Shown one piece after another: positions 26,605 through 34,558 of a stretch of DNA of 64,000 bases. A program made the translations under genes and the position numbers. Source of the DNA: Azospirillum picis (GTDB lineage Bacteria; Pseudomonadota; Alphaproteobacteria; Azospirillales; Azospirillaceae); contig NZ_JAGINO010000001.1 in assembly GCF_017876115.1 (NCBI RefSeq), forward strand, positions 463,225-527,224. Reading direction: 5' to 3'. Below the pieces are notes generated by a model. That model searched no databases and was not told the origin of the DNA. It was given only the letters and a program-made list of their open reading frames with translations. Position 1 is the first letter of the stretch. The number at the start of each line of letters is the position of its first letter.

Positions 26605-27357
26605 ATGCTGACGCTTCCGCTGATGGTGGGGCTTGGCCTCACCGTTCTCGTGACCTCGTTTCTTTCGGGCTTGTTCGGCATGGCCGGCGGCATGGTGCTG
26701 ATGGGGCTGCTGCTGGTCCTGCTGCCCGTGCCGTCCGCGATGCTGCTGCATGGGGTGACGCAGTTCGCCTCCAACGGCTGGCGGGCCTGGCTGTGGCGCC
26801 GCCATGTCTCCTGGCCGATCATCCTGCGCTTCGCCGCCGGCGGATCCGCGGCCGGCGCCCTGTTCGCGCTCGTCGGCGCCGTTCCGGACCGGGCGGTGTC
26901 GCTGCTGATCCTGGGGCTCTCGCCATTCCTGGCGCTTGCCGTTCCCGCCCGCTGGGCGCTCGATGCCCGCAAGCCGCTGCACGGGGTGGTGGGCGGTTTC
27001 CTGTGCATGGGGGTCCAACTGGTCGCCGGCATCTCCGGTCCGCTGCTCGACACCCTGTTCGTCCGCACCACGATGAGCCGTCAGAGCGTCGTCGCCACCA
27101 AGGCCACCATCCAATCCGTCGGGCACGCGGTGAAGATCGTCTATTTCGCCCCGCTGGTCGCGGCCTCGCCCGGCGAGAGCCTGGGCGCTCCCGTGCTCGT
27201 GCTGTCGGTCGTCATGGCCCTGGTCGGCACCAACCTGTCACGCCGGGTGCTGGACCGCATGAGCGATGCCCAGTTCCGCCTGTGGAGCCGCTACATGGTC
27301 ATGGGAACGGCCAGCATCTATCTGGGCCAGAGCCTGCTGATGCTGGCCGCGCAGTGA
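26605..27357 (+). CDS. TauE/SafE-family sulfite/organosulfur exporter
   Basis: A 250-residue membrane protein with about eight hydrophobic helices. The TauE/SafE repeat signature (SFLSGLFGMAGGMVLMGLLL near residue 18, GVTQFASNGWRAWLWRR, and a second half beginning KPLHGVVGGFLCMG) is clear. Members export sulfite, sulfoacetate or related organic anions. The start at 26605 gives a normal N-terminus. It diverges from the LysR gene. Confidence 0.88.
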   Translation: MLTLPLMVGLGLTVLVTSFLSGLFGMAGGMVLMGLLLVLLPVPSAMLLHGVTQFASNGWRAWLWRRHVSWPIILRFAAGGSAAGALFALVGAVPDRAVSLLILGLSPFLALAVPARWALDARKPLHGVVGGFLCMGVQLVAGISGPLLDTLFVRTTMSRQSVVATKATIQSVGHAVKIVYFAPLVAASPGESLGAPVLVLSVVMALVGTNLSRRVLDRMSDAQFRLWSRYMVMGTASIYLGQSLLMLAAQ

Positions 27358-27420
27358 GCGCCACGTCACAGCCGTGACCAGGATTCTCCGCCTGCCGCTG
27401 GGCAGGGGATTCCAGTGACG

Positions 27421-27475
27421 CTGACGTTGCCCCCTCCCCAACCCTCCCCCGCTTCGCGGGAGAGGGGGCAACGTC
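27421..27475. repeat. REP-like GC-rich inverted repeat
   Basis: GACGTTGCCCCCTC at 27422-27435 and GAGGGGGCAACGTC at 27462-27475 are perfect complements around a core containing CCCTCCCCCGCTTCGCGGGAGAG. The CTCCCCCGCTTCGCGGGAGAG core recurs at about 39177-39197, so it is a dispersed repeat. It lies 60 bases after the tauE stop and may work as a terminator or REP-type element. Confidence 0.7.
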
Positions 27476-27559
27476 GGCGCTCCTGCGCTCAGGCGGGAAT
27501 GACGGCACACCATCTCCCAAGCCTCTGGAATCCATCAATCATAGTCCCGATCCGCCCTT

Positions 27560-28150
27560 ATCCTTACTGCTCGGGGGCCGGATCCGGGCCGCCCTCTCCC
27601 GGCGATCGCAACCATCCCATCCTTACCTCCCGGGGGCGGCATTCCTTACGCCTTGGGGGCTGCTAACCCATTGATCCGCGAGAATCGCAGACTCTCCCGG
27701 CTGCTTGGGACACGGAATCGCGCGTCATCCCGCCAATCCTTACCTCCTGGGGGCCGGGATCCCGCCGTTACCGCCCCCAAGCCGTAAGGATGGAGCGTTG
27801 CCATCATCCCCGAATAGCAAAATCAAGGCTGTCGCCCCCACGGAGTAAGGATGACGCGTTCCCCGTGGAGAGACTCTGAAGGCTGCGAGTCGGTCCGAGT
27901 CGGGTCAGGTAAGGATGCTGGAGGGTGTCGGAGGCCAGGATTTGGACTGAGCTCGCTCTCTCCAAGGCTGTGGTTTTTGCTGCGCTCCGACTCCCATTCC
28001 CTTTTAAGAGGATTCGTCGGCTGGGAAAGCCAGGGGAGTCCGCGAGTCGCCTCGAATCTTCCTTACACATTGGGGGACAATGCCTTACGGGGTGGGGGCG
28101 AGTCGCACACCCCCCGGGGCGTAAGGCTTTCTCCCCCAGGGGGTAAGGAT
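27560..28150. other. Iteron-type replication origin (oriV)
   Basis: At least nine copies of a 19-base element close to ATCCTTACnnCnnGGGGGC occur in both orientations: forward at 27560, 27619, 27642, 27736, 28059 and 28081, reverse at 27773, 27834, 28110 and 28132. A degenerate copy is at about 27903-27916. Spacing is irregular. The region between 27950 and 28060 is AT-richer (TTTAAGAGG, TGTGGTTTTTGC), a candidate melting region. No convincing DnaA box (TTATCCACA) was found. The Rep gene is immediately downstream. Iterons plus a Rep_3 initiator are the classical layout of theta-replicating plasmids and chromids. Confidence 0.85.
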
Positions 28151-28176
28151 GCGCGGCTTTTTGCGGCGGCACCCTT

Positions 28177-28201
28177 TCCTTACTTGTTTTTCCGGTAAGG
28201 A
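28177..28201 (+). promoter_or_regulatory. Inverted half-iterons at the rep promoter
   Basis: TCCTTAC and GTAAGGA face each other across 11 bases (TTGTTTTTCCG), 38 bases upstream of the rep ATG. In iteron plasmids such inverted half-iterons bind Rep dimers and repress rep. The spacer is AT-rich, as expected of a promoter. Confidence 0.7.
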
Positions 28202-28238
28202 TTGATTTAGCCTCCCTCGGTTTCGGCAGGGGACGGCG

Positions 28239-29624
28239 ATGGCGGGCACGGGGCGCAGGAAGACGCGTGGCGCGGTGGCGGAGGAGTCCGTGCCGGCGGA
28301 CGCGGCTGCGCCCGGACAGGCCGCAACCGGAACTGCCGCCGCACCCGGCCTGGTCGTGCTCGGACCGCAGGATCTGGCCGGCGGCGCGGTGATCGAGTCC
28401 GACGGTGCGGCCTCCGCCAACCTGCCGGCGGTCGGGCCGGAGGGGGCCCCGGTCGCCGGCATGACCGCCCGCGTCGCCAGCGCCACCTTCGAGCGCGACG
28501 GCTACAAGCATCTGATCAAGGCGGCGGAAGCGGTCTACAGCTATCCAGCCAACGGCACCCGGCTGTCGCTGCCGGCGCAGAAGATGCTGAACTTCATGAT
28601 CCACCTGGCCGGCAGCCAGAACTTCGCCAACAAGCTTTACCGGCTGCCCAAGCGCGTGGTGCGCGGCAACCACAAGGGCAACGAGCGCATCTTCGACGCG
28701 CTGAAGGAAATCTTCGATTCCAGCCTGGTGGTGATCGGCCCCTTCCGCGGCCGCCGGTCGCGCGCCGAACTGCGCATCCTCTCCAGCTACGTCCGGCCGG
28801 AGGAGGAGGAGGACAGCGACGCCGCCGACATCCACTTCCAGTTCACCGACGCCTTCCTGGAGATCCAGCGCTCTTCCCAGCTCTGGGCCAAGCTGTCCGG
28901 GCCGGCGATGGTCAAGGTCACCAGCACCTATGCGCTGAAGCTCTATGAGATCGGCATGCAGCGCTACCAGATGGACTACCCGTCGCTGGAGTTGGACATC
29001 GACACGCTGCGCAAGCTGATGAACGTGCCGGAGGGCGCCTACAAGGATTTCGGCATCCTGCGCACCCGCACCATCGACCGCGCCATCGCCGAGGTGAACC
29101 AGCTCGCCCCCTTCAGCGTCTCGATGCCGGAAGAGAAGATGAAGCGCAAGGGCCGCAAGATCGAGGCGGTTACCCTCGACTTCCACGCCAAGGACGAGGA
29201 GGCGGCGGCCGAGACCTTCCTGGAGCGCGAGCGCCACAGTGCCGGCCGCCGGGCGCGGCGTATCGGCAAGGTCGACACCGTCACGCCGGCCGACCCGGTG
29301 GAGACCGGCCTCGCCGACCTCGGCCCCCTGCCCGATGCCGACGACGTCACCGCCCTGTGGGCCGCCGTCCTGCATGCGCTGAAGGGCAAGGTCCCCGCCC
29401 CGCTCCTCGCCTCGCTGGAACCCGAGCGGGTCGAGGAGGCGCCTCAGGGCGGCCGCCGGATCGTGCTGACGGCCAAGACCGCCGCCGTCGCCGACACCGC
29501 CCGCATGAACCACTGGGCGAGCCTGAAATCCGCCCTGTCCTCGCTCACCGGCGGGATGATCGAGGACGTGTCCTTCGAGGTGGCGGCGGCGCGCAAGGCC
29601 GCGAAGGCTGCCCCCACGGCGTAA
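28239..29624 (+). CDS. rep: Replication initiator protein, Rep_3 (RepB/RepE) family
   Basis: A 461-residue initiator. After an Ala/Gly/Pro-rich N-terminus (about 75 residues) come the two winged-helix domains of the Rep_3 family: WH1 about 90-205 (PAQKMLNFMIHLAG) and WH2 about 205-320 (LWAKLSGPAMVKVTSTYALKLYEIGMQRYQ, LDIDTLRKLMNVPEGAYKDFGILRTRTIDRAIAEVNQ). A 140-residue C-terminal extension carries a polar linker and a compact Ala-rich end (AAARKAAKAAPTA). It should bind the iterons as monomers and repress its own gene as a dimer. Plasmid initiators are usually 250-350 residues, so the tail is unusual. The stop codon lies inside an iteron. Confidence 0.88.
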   Translation: MAGTGRRKTRGAVAEESVPADAAAPGQAATGTAAAPGLVVLGPQDLAGGAVIESDGAASANLPAVGPEGAPVAGMTARVASATFERDGYKHLIKAAEAVYSYPANGTRLSLPAQKMLNFMIHLAGSQNFANKLYRLPKRVVRGNHKGNERIFDALKEIFDSSLVVIGPFRGRRSRAELRILSSYVRPEEEEDSDAADIHFQFTDAFLEIQRSSQLWAKLSGPAMVKVTSTYALKLYEIGMQRYQMDYPSLELDIDTLRKLMNVPEGAYKDFGILRTRTIDRAIAEVNQLAPFSVSMPEEKMKRKGRKIEAVTLDFHAKDEEAAAETFLERERHSAGRRARRIGKVDTVTPADPVETGLADLGPLPDADDVTALWAAVLHALKGKVPAPLLASLEPERVEEAPQGGRRIVLTAKTAAVADTARMNHWASLKSALSSLTGGMIEDVSFEVAAARKAAKAAPTA

Positions 29625-29679
29625 GGATGGCGGGAGCGGACGATGCCTCCTGCGATCCGTTCCCCCAAGCGGTAAGGAT
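29610..29679. repeat. Two further iterons downstream of rep
   Basis: GCCCCCACGGCGTAAGGAT at 29610-29628 and TCCCCCAAGCGGTAAGGAT at 29661-29679, both reverse orientation. The first overlaps the last codons and the TAA stop of rep. Downstream iterons in other replicons act in copy control by handcuffing or incompatibility (inc locus). Confidence 0.8.
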
Positions 29680-29702
29680 TGCCGATCCCGGCCGGAACGT
29701 TC

Positions 29703-30122
29703 TCATTCCTCCCAGGGATTGATCACAGGTATCCCGCAATCCCGGAAATCAGCCACATTCCGAGTGGCAACCGAGGCGCCGTGCGAGCGTGCGATGGAGG
29801 CGATCTGGGCATCGAAGGTTCCGGTCGGGCGCCCTGCCCGGCGCCGACCGGCCGCGATGGGGGCGAATGCTTCCGATGCCGCACCGTCAAAGGGCAGCAC
29901 GCGCCCGGAGAAATCGTCGGCAAACATCTGTGCCGCAGCGGTCAGAAGGTCGCTGCGCCGCTTTCCCTCTGGCAGCAATGCCAAGCCGTAGAGGATTTCC
30001 GCTTGGGTGACGGAGGTTGTGTAGAGGTCTGCGGCCCTGTGGCGGGCGACCCATCCCGCCACCTTGTCGGACGGATTCGGACGCATCAATTCCGACAGAA
30101 TGTTGGTGTCGAGGATGATCAT
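29703..30122 (-). CDS. vapC: PIN-domain toxin, VapC/FitB family
   Basis: A 139-residue PIN nuclease. The four acidic residues are visible: Asp5 and Glu in MIILDTNILSELM, Glu in TTSVTQAEILYG, and Asp in TGTFDAQIASIA with the DFRD end. FitB-type PIN toxins cut RNA, typically initiator tRNA in VapC. The ATG at 30122 gives the canonical MIILDTN opening; a GTG at 30137 overlapping the antitoxin stop is an alternative. It lies directly beside the replication origin, the usual place for plasmid-stabilising addiction systems. Confidence 0.88.
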   Translation of the reverse strand: MIILDTNILSELMRPNPSDKVAGWVARHRAADLYTTSVTQAEILYGLALLPEGKRRSDLLTAAAQMFADDFSGRVLPFDGAASEAFAPIAAGRRRAGRPTGTFDAQIASIARSHGASVATRNVADFRDCGIPVINPWEE

Positions 30123-30133
30123 GCCCGCACCCG

Positions 30134-30379
30134 TCACTCGAACGCCGGAGGCTCACGCAGCGATTCTTGCGGGACTTCGGGCATCTCGACACCGCCGAGC
30201 CGCTGGAAGCGGCGGCGGATGGCATCTGCCAAGTTATCCCCCGGATCGGGGTGCTTGGTAAGCGCATCTTGCAGGATCAAACGCGCCTCGTCCTCCATTG
30301 AGCGGCCATGATGGGCGGCACGGCTCTGCAGTCGCTCCGCCAGCGGTTCTTCCAAGTTCCGAATGGTCAGATCACCCAT
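30134..30379 (-). CDS. vapB: Arc-type RHH antitoxin, VapB/FitA family
   Basis: An 81-residue protein. Residues 1-45 (MGDLTIRNLEEPLAERLQSRAAHHGRSMEDEARLIL) are the FitA-like ribbon-helix-helix DNA-binding fold, and the C-terminal half (RRRFQRLGGVEMPEVP...) is the extended toxin-binding segment. It precedes vapC and should neutralise it and repress the operon. The stop overlaps or nearly touches the toxin start. The 165 bases to the PspA gene have no other gene. Confidence 0.85.
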   Translation of the reverse strand: MGDLTIRNLEEPLAERLQSRAAHHGRSMEDEARLILQDALTKHPDPGDNLADAIRRRFQRLGGVEMPEVPQESLREPPAFE

Positions 30380-30544
30380 GAGCGGCTCCCGGGAATGGCA
30401 ACTACGATCATCTCGTCCACCTAGGGGCGGGTGGGCTATCGCCATCAAGGGAAGCCAGCCGGCGGTCCCATAGAGCTCGGAGGTGCAGTGGCGGCGGAGC
30501 TCGGAGAGGCATGGTTCCTGGCCGCACCTCTCCATGCCTCACCC

Positions 30545-31315
30545 TCAGCCCTGCTTGGCCTTCAGCGCCGCCAGGCGGTCGGACAGGCCGGTGGGCGCCG
30601 TCTTGCCCGACGCGGCGGCCAGCGCGGCGGCGATGTTCGGGTCTTCCTTCTCCGGCGCCGACGGGCGCAGCAGCTTGGCCTTGGCGTTGGCGGCCTCGGC
30701 AGCGGCCAGATCCTTGGCGGCGGTGTCCTGCATCGCCTTCAGCGCCACGGTCAGGCCGCTGGTGGCGCTGGCCAGGCCGGCGGCCTGGCGGGCGGCGTCG
30801 GCCTGGCGCTCGGCCATCGAGCGCTGCTGCTCGGCCCGGCCCATGTCGCGCTGGGCGCGGGTCAGCTCGGCACGCGCGGCCTTCAGCTTGGCGCCGGCTT
30901 CCGCGTAGTTCTTCTCCAGGATCTCCAGGAACTCGCGGGCCTCCACGGCGTCGCGGACCTCGCGCTCGATCTCCGGAGCCATCTCCTCCAGCATGGCGAC
31001 GATGGTCTCCAGGCTCTTCTCCAGGCCGGCCTTGCGGGTCGGATCCGCCTCGGCGTCGATCTGGCGCTGCAGATGCTCGGCCGCCGCCATGCGCTGGCCC
31101 GACAGCGCCTTGATCTCGTCGGCCTCGCGCTGCTCGCGGTCGTAGATGGCGCGGGCTTCCGCCACCTGGCGGCCGAGCTGGTCGAGATGCTGTTCCATGG
31201 TGCGCAGCTCAGCCTCGGTGGCGGATTTGGGATCCCAGCGCACCAGCGCCTCCATGGCGCCCTGGACGGCCTGGTCGGTCTTGACACCCAGAAGGTTGCG
31301 GATGAAGGCAAGCAT
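30545..31315 (-). CDS. yjfJ: PspA/IM30-like protein (YjfJ type)
   Basis: A 256-residue protein almost entirely of heptad-rich helices, typical of the PspA/IM30 (ESCRT-III-like) membrane-maintenance family. It opens MLAFIRNLLGVKTDQAVQGAMEALV, the amphipathic N-terminus, followed by coiled-coil from about 30 to 200, with an Ala/Lys-rich C-terminus. Cytosolic protein acting at the inner membrane face in envelope stress. In E. coli yjfJ lies beside yjfK (DUF2491) and yjfL (DUF350), and the same three families are here in the same direction, so the symbol is by context. Start chosen at 31315. Confidence 0.82.
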   Translation of the reverse strand: MLAFIRNLLGVKTDQAVQGAMEALVRWDPKSATEAELRTMEQHLDQLGRQVAEARAIYDREQREADEIKALSGQRMAAAEHLQRQIDAEADPTRKAGLEKSLETIVAMLEEMAPEIEREVRDAVEAREFLEILEKNYAEAGAKLKAARAELTRAQRDMGRAEQQRSMAERQADAARQAAGLASATSGLTVALKAMQDTAAKDLAAAEAANAKAKLLRPSAPEKEDPNIAAALAAASGKTAPTGLSDRLAALKAKQG

Positions 31316-31420
31316 CGGCTGATTCCTGTCGAAGGAGGGTTGTTGGCGACACCCCCTCGGGGGAGGGAGCGCTCCGCACTGCACAGATGGGAAGGGGCGG
31401 CGGCGCTGACCAGACCCCCC

Positions 31421-31440
31421 ATCCTTACTGCTCGGGGGAC
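31421..31440. repeat. Outlying iteron in the yjf cluster
   Basis: ATCCTTACTGCTCGGGGGAC is identical over 18 bases to the iteron at 27560. It sits between the pspA-like and DUF350 genes, 3 kb from the origin core and outside the array. It is probably a true Rep-binding site, perhaps a relic of duplication. Confidence 0.7.
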
Positions 31441-31455
31441 CTTGGCGCCCTCCCC

Positions 31456-31881
31456 TCACCCGGCCATGGCGGCGGCGTTGATCAGGGCGACGCCGAGCTG
31501 CACGCCGACCAGGGTGGCGGCGGAGGCGACGTTGCCGGCCTCGATCTGGCCGCGCAGGTCGCGGATCAGCAGGGCCGCCACCGCGAAGGCGACGAGCTGG
31601 AGGATCAGCGCCACCACGCCCCACAGCAGGATGTCCAGCACATAGGTGCTGGTCGCCAGGGTCGCCGCCAACGGGATGGCCAGCGCCACGATCGAGCCGC
31701 CCAGCGTCAGCCCGCCGGCGGCGTTGCCGCGGGCGACCAGGTCGCGCTCGTGGAAGGGGGTGATGCGGGTATAGACGGCGACGCCGACCGCCAGCAGGGC
31801 GAGCGTGACGGCGAGCTGGACCAGCAGGACCGGCAGCCCGGTGCCGAGCGCGGTCAGGATGGAGCCGAAGGTGCTTTGCAT
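31456..31881 (-). CDS. yjfL: DUF350 membrane protein (YjfL type)
   Basis: A 141-residue inner-membrane protein of two DUF350 repeats, each with two helices: about residues 18-38 and 58-78, then 82-102 and 115-140. The pattern VYTRITPFHERDLVARGNAAGGLTLGGSIVALAIPL is characteristic of DUF350. The function is unknown; homologues occur with PspA-type and DUF2491 proteins in envelope-stress clusters. Gap to the upstream DUF2491 gene is 31 bases. Confidence 0.85.
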   Translation of the reverse strand: MQSTFGSILTALGTGLPVLLVQLAVTLALLAVGVAVYTRITPFHERDLVARGNAAGGLTLGGSIVALAIPLAATLATSTYVLDILLWGVVALILQLVAFAVAALLIRDLRGQIEAGNVASAATLVGVQLGVALINAAAMAG

Positions 31882-31912
31882 GGGGCCGGCACTCTTGTCG
31901 TTCAGGGTGGGA

Positions 31913-33724
31913 TCAGGACAGCGAGAGGGAGGCGGGGTTGACGTCGATGCCGGCGGCGATCTCGACCGACGCGCGGCCGGCGCGCTCCACCGCCTCCACC
32001 AGGATGTACTCGGTCTGGGGCGCCGGGGCGGAGGCGCCGGTCGGCGCGCCGTACAGCATCGCCTGGCTCGTCACCGTCTCGGTCCCGCGCACGGTCTGGC
32101 GCGACTCGCTGAGGGTGAAGGGCTGGATCCGGCTGCCGCCCGGCTGCCAGATCCGGGGATAGAGCTTGCCGTCCTTGGTCTGGAACTCCGGCCAGCCGAT
32201 CATTCCCTCGGCATCGTCGAGCCAGAAGCCCCATTCACTCTCGTCGGCCGGGGCCACGCTGTCGATCGGCGTGAAATAGCGGCATTCGTCCGGCTGCCCG
32301 TCGGGGCCGAGATGGATCTGGAAGAAGCCGCCGACCGGCAGATGCAGGCGGTAGACGGTGGCCGGCCCGGAGGTGACGGTCCCGACCGCCTCGATCGACA
32401 CCAGCCGGTCGCCGCCGGTGTCGGGCGCCTTCACCTTGGTGGCGCCTTCGGCCAGCAGGAAGGGCGCGGGGTCGATCGACACCGTCATGCCGAGCCGGAA
32501 CAGCGCCGGACTGTAGCGCTGGCCGCCGAGCTTCTGGTTCACGTAGTTGCCGAGCGTTCCGAACAGGGGCACGTCCGATCCTCCCTTGGAAACCGGTCCG
32601 CTGGCGACCGGCGGGTTGTCCATCCGGCGCCGCGCCCGCCACAGCAGGAACAGCGCCGCGACGGCCAGCAGCAGGATGCTCCACAGCCACAGACCGCCGA
32701 AGCCCGAGCCGTGGCCGGGCCGGGCCGGATCGGCGGCCTCCGCCGAGCTGGCCGGGCTGGCGCTGGCGCTGGCGGAATCGGCGCGGGCCAGATCCGCCGG
32801 CACGTCGGGCGGCAGCCGCCCGGCCTCGCGCGGGGTGCCGGCCTGCGCCGCCATCGACTGGTCGAGCTGCCCGAGCTTCGCCCGCAGATCCGCGTTGTCC
32901 TGCGCCAGCCGGTCGGCCTCCTGCCGCCACTCGCGGTAGCCGGGGTCGTCGGCATGGTCGTGGAAGAAGGCGGCATGCCCCGGCCGGGTCAGGGTGTCGA
33001 GCAGGAACCACAGGAACAGCCCGTCCCAGACGCCGAAGCGCCGCGGCGCGTTGTAGGTGTAGGGCGGCGGCGCCCAGCCGTAGCCGCCATAGGGGTTGGC
33101 CGGCGCCGGCCGGGTCGAGGGCGTGCGGTAGGAGCCGCTGTTCGACCCCCAGCCCCAGCCCCATCCGGAGCCGCCGGAACCCGACGACGCCGACCCGCCC
33201 GTCCGTCCGGTCCCCGCCGCGGACCCCGCGGCCGGGGCCGATGGTGTCCGGTCGGCATCCTGCCGGGCGCGGTAGCGGTTCAGCGCGTCGGCGGAGCCCT
33301 GCTGGCTGAAGGCGCGGTCACCGGCCGATGTCGGCGGTGCGGCGACCGACGGGGCGCTGCTGCCCGGCCGGGCATAGCCGCCGCTGGAGCTGGACGATCC
33401 GCCGGAGAACCAGCCGCCGCCGGTTGACGGCGTGCGTGACGGCGAGGGGCGGGAATAGCCGCTGCTGCTGCCGGTCGAGGGCGTGCGCGAGGGCCGTGAA
33501 TAGCCCCCCGAGGAGCGGCTGCTCGATCCGGCCCGCGCCTCCGCCTCGCCCGGCATCGCGACCACCGGCACCGCTGCGGCAACCACCGCGGTCGCGGCGG
33601 CCGTGGTCCGGGAGGCGGTCAGGAGTGCGCCGGCGGGGGCGGCAAGCGGCTGCACCGCCATCAGAAGGGCGACGGCGGCGGCCCGCAGGCGTCCGGGCCA
33701 CCGGGGTTTCGCGATCTGCGGCAT
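31913..33724 (-). CDS. yjfK: DUF2491 protein with long low-complexity N-terminus (YjfK type)
   Basis: A 603-residue protein. Residues about 10-40 are a hydrophobic signal/anchor, and about 60-230 a Ser/Gly/Pro-rich segment with SRTPSTG-type repeats. A short hydrophobic stretch GVWDGLFLWFLLDTL precedes a charged helix, then one membrane helix at about 340-362 (WLWSILLLAVAALFLLW), followed by a DUF2491 domain (about 370-603; FGTLGNYVNQKLGGQRYSPALFRLGMTVSID...). E. coli YjfK is only about 220 residues, so here a large extracytoplasmic-looking extension is added. The ATG at 33724 is preceded by GAGAGGAAGG. Confidence 0.82.
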   Translation of the reverse strand: MPQIAKPRWPGRLRAAAVALLMAVQPLAAPAGALLTASRTTAAATAVVAAAVPVVAMPGEAEARAGSSSRSSGGYSRPSRTPSTGSSSGYSRPSPSRTPSTGGGWFSGGSSSSSGGYARPGSSAPSVAAPPTSAGDRAFSQQGSADALNRYRARQDADRTPSAPAAGSAAGTGRTGGSASSGSGGSGWGWGWGSNSGSYRTPSTRPAPANPYGGYGWAPPPYTYNAPRRFGVWDGLFLWFLLDTLTRPGHAAFFHDHADDPGYREWRQEADRLAQDNADLRAKLGQLDQSMAAQAGTPREAGRLPPDVPADLARADSASASASPASSAEAADPARPGHGSGFGGLWLWSILLLAVAALFLLWRARRRMDNPPVASGPVSKGGSDVPLFGTLGNYVNQKLGGQRYSPALFRLGMTVSIDPAPFLLAEGATKVKAPDTGGDRLVSIEAVGTVTSGPATVYRLHLPVGGFFQIHLGPDGQPDECRYFTPIDSVAPADESEWGFWLDDAEGMIGWPEFQTKDGKLYPRIWQPGGSRIQPFTLSESRQTVRGTETVTSQAMLYGAPTGASAPAPQTEYILVEAVERAGRASVEIAAGIDVNPASLSLS

Positions 33725-33914
33725 CCTTCCTCTCAGATGGCCCACTCGGCGAGTCGTCGCGGGAGCCTAGGCGTGTAAGCGACACATCTCAAGCGGCTTC
33801 GCCGTGGCGGTTACCGTCTTGCCGCGGCCGGGGCCGGCGGCTATCACAGCGCGGGCGGGGCTTTCCGTTCCCTGCCCGCTCCCTGTTCCCTGACGACGGA
33901 TCCAGACGGATTCC

Positions 33915-34340
33915 ATGGACGATCTCGACCGGCGCCTGATCGACCTGCTGACGCTGAACGCGCGCACCAGCACCGCGGCGCTCGGCCGTACGCTCGGGCT
34001 GTCGCGCTCCACCGTGCAGGACCGCATCGCCCGGCTGGAGCGGCTGGGGGTGATCGCCGGCTATACGGTGAAGCTGGGGGATCCGGCACCCCGGCGCGGC
34101 GTGACCGCGCTGGTGATGATCAGCGTGAACGCCAAGCTGGCCGACCGCGCCGTCCACGCCCTGCGCAAGATGCCGGAGCTGATGCGGCTGCACAGCATCA
34201 GCGGCCAGTACGACCTCTGCGCCACCGTCGGCACCGACACCCACGACGCGATGGACGCGGCGCTGGACGCCATCGGCCGCCTGCCGGGCGTGGAGCGCAC
34301 CATGTCGTCGATCGTGCTGTCGACGAAGGTGGACCGCTAG
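33915..34340 (+). CDS. Lrp/AsnC-family regulator
   Basis: A 141-residue protein with the N-terminal helix-turn-helix (DLDRRLIDLLTLNARTSTAALGRTLGLSRSTVQDRIARLERLGVI) and a C-terminal RAM/ligand domain (about 65-140). The ligand and targets are unknown. It is divergent from the DUF2491 gene and convergent with the XRE gene. Its RAM-domain sequence (SISGQYDLCATVGTDTHDAMD) lacks the close relation to leucine-binding Lrp. Confidence 0.9.
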   Translation: MDDLDRRLIDLLTLNARTSTAALGRTLGLSRSTVQDRIARLERLGVIAGYTVKLGDPAPRRGVTALVMISVNAKLADRAVHALRKMPELMRLHSISGQYDLCATVGTDTHDAMDAALDAIGRLPGVERTMSSIVLSTKVDR

Positions 34341-34360
34341 CGTACGGCGCTCCGGCACTC

Positions 34361-34558
34361 TCAGGGCTCGTCCTCGAAGAAGATCTGCTCCAGCGGCCGG
34401 CCGAACAGCCGGCCGATGCTGAAGGCGAGGGGCAGCGACGGGTCGTAGCGGCCGGTTTCCAGCGCGTTGACCGTCTGGCGCGACACCCCCAGCCGTTCGG
34501 CAAGGGCCGCCTGGCTCCAGCCCCGCTCGCCGCGGAGCTCGCGCAGGGTGTTCCTCAT
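34361..34558 (-). CDS. Small XRE-family regulator
   Basis: A 65-residue helix-turn-helix protein (LRELRGERGWSQAALAERLGVSRQTVNALETGRYDPSLPLAFSIGRLFGRPLEQIFFEDEP), the size and sequence of the YozG/HTH_3 group that pairs with a small membrane protein. The start overlaps the stop of the upstream membrane gene as ATGA, so they are cotranslated. Autoregulation through the palindrome at 34977-34994 is likely. Confidence 0.88.
   Translation of the reverse strand: MRNTLRELRGERGWSQAALAERLGVSRQTVNALETGRYDPSLPLAFSIGRLFGRPLEQIFFEDEP

Noticed and set aside
27421..27475. Inverted repeat as insertion-sequence ends
   Set aside because: No transposase lies between the arms, which are only 26 bases apart; a REP-like element or terminator fits better.
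27358..28238. DnaA boxes at the origin
   Set aside because: No TTATCCACA or close variant found by eye; TGTGGTTTTT at about 27969 is only a partial match.
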